Part shown: positions 14,066 to 15,764 of the stretch, one piece after another | How the letters are laid out: each line of letters opens with the position of its first letter | How positions within the stretch are numbered: position 1 is the first letter of the stretch | Assembly (NCBI GenBank): GCA_023132995.1 | Contig: JAGLXI010000227.1 | Coordinates: 1 to 15,764, forward strand | Length of the DNA stretch: 15,764 nt | Direction of reading: 5' to 3' | Source: Candidatus Zixiibacteriota bacterium | Lineage (GTDB): Bacteria; Zixibacteria; MSB-5A5; GN15; FEB-12 | The notes under the pieces: generated by a model | What the model saw: the letters and a program-made list of their open reading frames with translations, nothing else | Database searches by the model: none | Told to the model about the DNA's origin: nothing | Program-made: the position numbers and the translations under genes

Positions 14066-15764
14066 CTAATTCACCGACGGTGAGGTCTCATCAAGAACCA
14101 ATGACCGTACCTCATGATCGGGGTGCCGCCTCAGGTTCTCACAATTGAGCCGAATTCGAGACGGATCGACCTTCAGTCGGTAGTATCCAAGCCGGTTATT
14201 CTCGACAACTGACCAGGAGGAGTTCAAGCCACTGCTGATCTCGCTTTTCATTCGGTACAGATATCGGGCCTGGTTGAAGCCAATCTCGATATCTTCCTTG
14301 TAAACCCAGCCGGTCTCCCCCCTGAGTCTCGACCAGGCCAGCCGGGCAAAGTACTTGAATGACTTCCCGGTCAACCTGATGGGAAAGCCATTGACCCTGA
14401 TCAGGAACCGCTCCCGCTCAAGGTCACCATCCACCTCGACCAGTTCGGGCTCATCATCGATCGCTATCAGCGTGTGCGGTACTGTCACGTCCGCTGTTGT
14501 CGTAGTCACATCCATATCAATCTCCTCTTTAAGCAACTCTAATATCTTGTTGACACGTTTTCTCTTATGTGCGCCCCTGATGATCTCCTGCAACTGTCTG
14601 TCGGAAAGCCTGACGAGATCTCTTTGATTCTCCACCCCCGCCTTCTGCAGCGCAGCATAATCGGCACGGCTGAGAAGGCGGCCCAGGTACGCGTATAGCC
14701 CCCGCAGCGAGACGGGAAGACCGAACCGGATGCTGAAAGCCTGCTCACGCAGCTCTCCGGCCGACGGCGAGTCTCGCTCGGAGGCCTCCAGCAATGCGGC
14801 CAAGCCGGACACCAGATGCGCCGTCGTATCACCGAGGGCCATAACCTGCCCCAGGTGGACTTGAAACTGTTCCTCCAGCCTGTTCACCGGCGCCAGTCGA
14901 CGCCATCGATCCAGAAGAAACAGGGACTTCAGAGCGGCCGCCGCGCGGTATGAGAGAGGTTCCCGCAGGTTGGCCGTCCCAAGCAGAAAGCGAATGTCGT
15001 TAATGGCATGATCGAACTGCCGGTACAACATCTTGACCGGCACCGAGTTCACTTGCTCAAAATGGGAAAGAATACCGGGCGGCAGGACCCAGCCGGGTGC
15101 GCTCAGCGCCAGTGCCGTCCAACCAAGTTGAGTCTCAGGGTGATCTCGCCTGAGGCACTCGCGGTAATGTCTTGCCTGCGCTACCGAAAGGCCGCTCCTG
15201 GCCACGGCTCGTCCGAAGGCAGTGATCGTCAGGCGCCCGGAGCCGCTGATTTCTATAAGTCCGTCCGCAGCCAGCCGCCGCACCACCCTGTCGAAGCCTG
15301 CCTCACCGGTACCTTTCTCCAACTGGGCGTAGAGAGTACGCGCAAACAGCGTCGTCAATTGAGCGGCACTATCGGTCAGGCCGCAAACAATCATATCCAG
15401 CGACCAGTCCTCCCGCGGCATACTGTCCAGGACCGATCTGATCGGCTCGGGACGCTCGACGGCAATGTAGTTCTCCCACAGGATATCGCGGTCAAACTCA
15501 GAATCGGCCAGGATAACAGCCCGGCCCGGCTTGCTGCTGTCTCTCAACCCAAGACGTCCGGCCCGGCCGGTCATGTTGTCGAACTCGGCACGGCTCACGG
15601 GAACGAGAACCGGGCCGTCGCCGTATTCGCTTGACGCGTACCTGACTGTCTCCAGGTAAACTGTGTCCGCCGGAAGATGCACCCCCATGGCCAGAGTGGT
15701 GGTCGAGAAGATCACCCTGGCTTCGCCGTCGACAAACGCCTGCTCGACAATAGCTCTCTGCCCC
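14066..15764 (-). CDS. Ski2/Hel308-like superfamily 2 helicase, 5'-truncated, with C-terminal OmpR-type winged helix
   Basis: The frame is open to the right edge, so 565 C-terminal residues are visible. Numbered from the edge: GQRAIVEQAFVDGEARVIF (1-19) leads into helicase motif V, VIFSTTTLAMGVHLPA (17-32), and motif VI, NMTGRAGRLG (63-72), both typical of Ski2-like RNA/DNA helicases. Motifs I-III lie outside the window. A helical region (about 100-350) follows. Residues 372-412 (LQKAGVENQRDLVRLSDRQ..IIRGAHKRKRVNKILE) resemble a helix-hairpin-helix DNA-binding unit like the Hel308 tail. An acidic linker leads to residues 452-532, which match the OmpR/PhoB Trans_reg_C winged helix: strand FLIRVNGFPIRLTGKS, recognition-helix region ARYLYRMKSEISS, and end NNRLGYYRLKV, compare GxGYRL. 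The GTG at 15713 is internal. Likely acts on nucleic acid; substrate unknown. Lon lies 179 bases downstream on the same strand. Confidence 0.85.
   Translation of the reverse strand, partial: GQRAIVEQAFVDGEARVIFSTTTLAMGVHLPADTVYLETVRYASSEYGDGPVLVPVSRAEFDNMTGRAGRLGLRDSSKPGRAVILADSEFDRDILWENYIAVERPEPIRSVLDSMPREDWSLDMIVCGLTDSAAQLTTLFARTLYAQLEKGTGEAGFDRVVRRLAADGLIEISGSGRLTITAFGRAVARSGLSVAQARHYRECLRRDHPETQLGWTALALSAPGWVLPPGILSHFEQVNSVPVKMLYRQFDHAINDIRFLLGTANLREPLSYRAAAALKSLFLLDRWRRLAPVNRLEEQFQVHLGQVMALGDTTAHLVSGLAALLEASERDSPSAGELREQAFSIRFGLPVSLRGLYAYLGRLLSRADYAALQKAGVENQRDLVRLSDRQLQEIIRGAHKRKRVNKILELLKEEIDMDVTTTTADVTVPHTLIAIDDEPELVEVDGDLERERFLIRVNGFPIRLTGKSFKYFARLAWSRLRGETGWVYKEDIEIGFNQARYLYRMKSEISSGLNSSWSVVENNRLGYYRLKVDPSRIRLNCENLRRHPDHEVRSLVLDETSPSVN

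Noticed and set aside
15008..15634. Plus-strand open frame (208 codons) opposite the helicase
   Set aside because: The helicase strand carries motifs V and VI here; the opposite frame has no coherent features.

Overview
The window reads as a chromosomal piece of a GC-rich Gram-negative-type bacterium. The first gene ends in a tandem dockerin-like module built on the repeat NISDLVYLVDYMF. From memory this repeat style is typical of Candidate phylum Zixibacteria and relatives in the FCB group, and a signal-peptide protein with an outer-membrane-like C-terminus fits that. The assignment is inference and was not tested by search. There is no tRNA, rRNA, CRISPR array, insertion sequence or phage gene, and no gene-free stretch exceeds 300 bases.

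Plus strand, 1-9059: the 3' end of a secreted protein (He_PIG-type Ig fold plus dockerin repeats), a hairpin-rich spacer, then miaB (tRNA ms2i6A methylthiotransferase). miaB overlaps by 4 bases a 976-residue membrane sensor with three TM helices, three probable GAF domains, a histidine-kinase core that has lost its catalytic residues, and an intact receiver. Next come an HDOD protein carrying a histidine-bearing kinase-like dimerization segment but no ATPase domain, aroC (chorismate synthase) and pepA (M17 leucyl aminopeptidase).

Minus strand, 15764-9096, convergent with the first block: the 3' part of a Ski2/Hel308-like helicase with a C-terminal OmpR-type winged helix; a Lon-family protease whose peptidase dyad is intact but whose AAA+ module has changed at Walker A, Walker B, sensor 1 and sensor 2; a probable outer-membrane beta-barrel protein; and a secreted TolB-like six-bladed propeller with its own good promoter candidate. 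A GC-rich hairpin lies between the two convergent blocks.

The most notable content is a set of 'broken enzyme' proteins next to each other. First, the sensor pseudokinase and the HDOD protein complement each other: one lacks the phospho-histidine but has a receiver, the other has the histidine but neither ATPase nor receiver. Second, the Lon protein looks like an ATP-hydrolysis-deficient peptidase. Third, the helicase carries a transcription-factor-type DNA-binding tail. aroC, pepA and miaB look ordinary.
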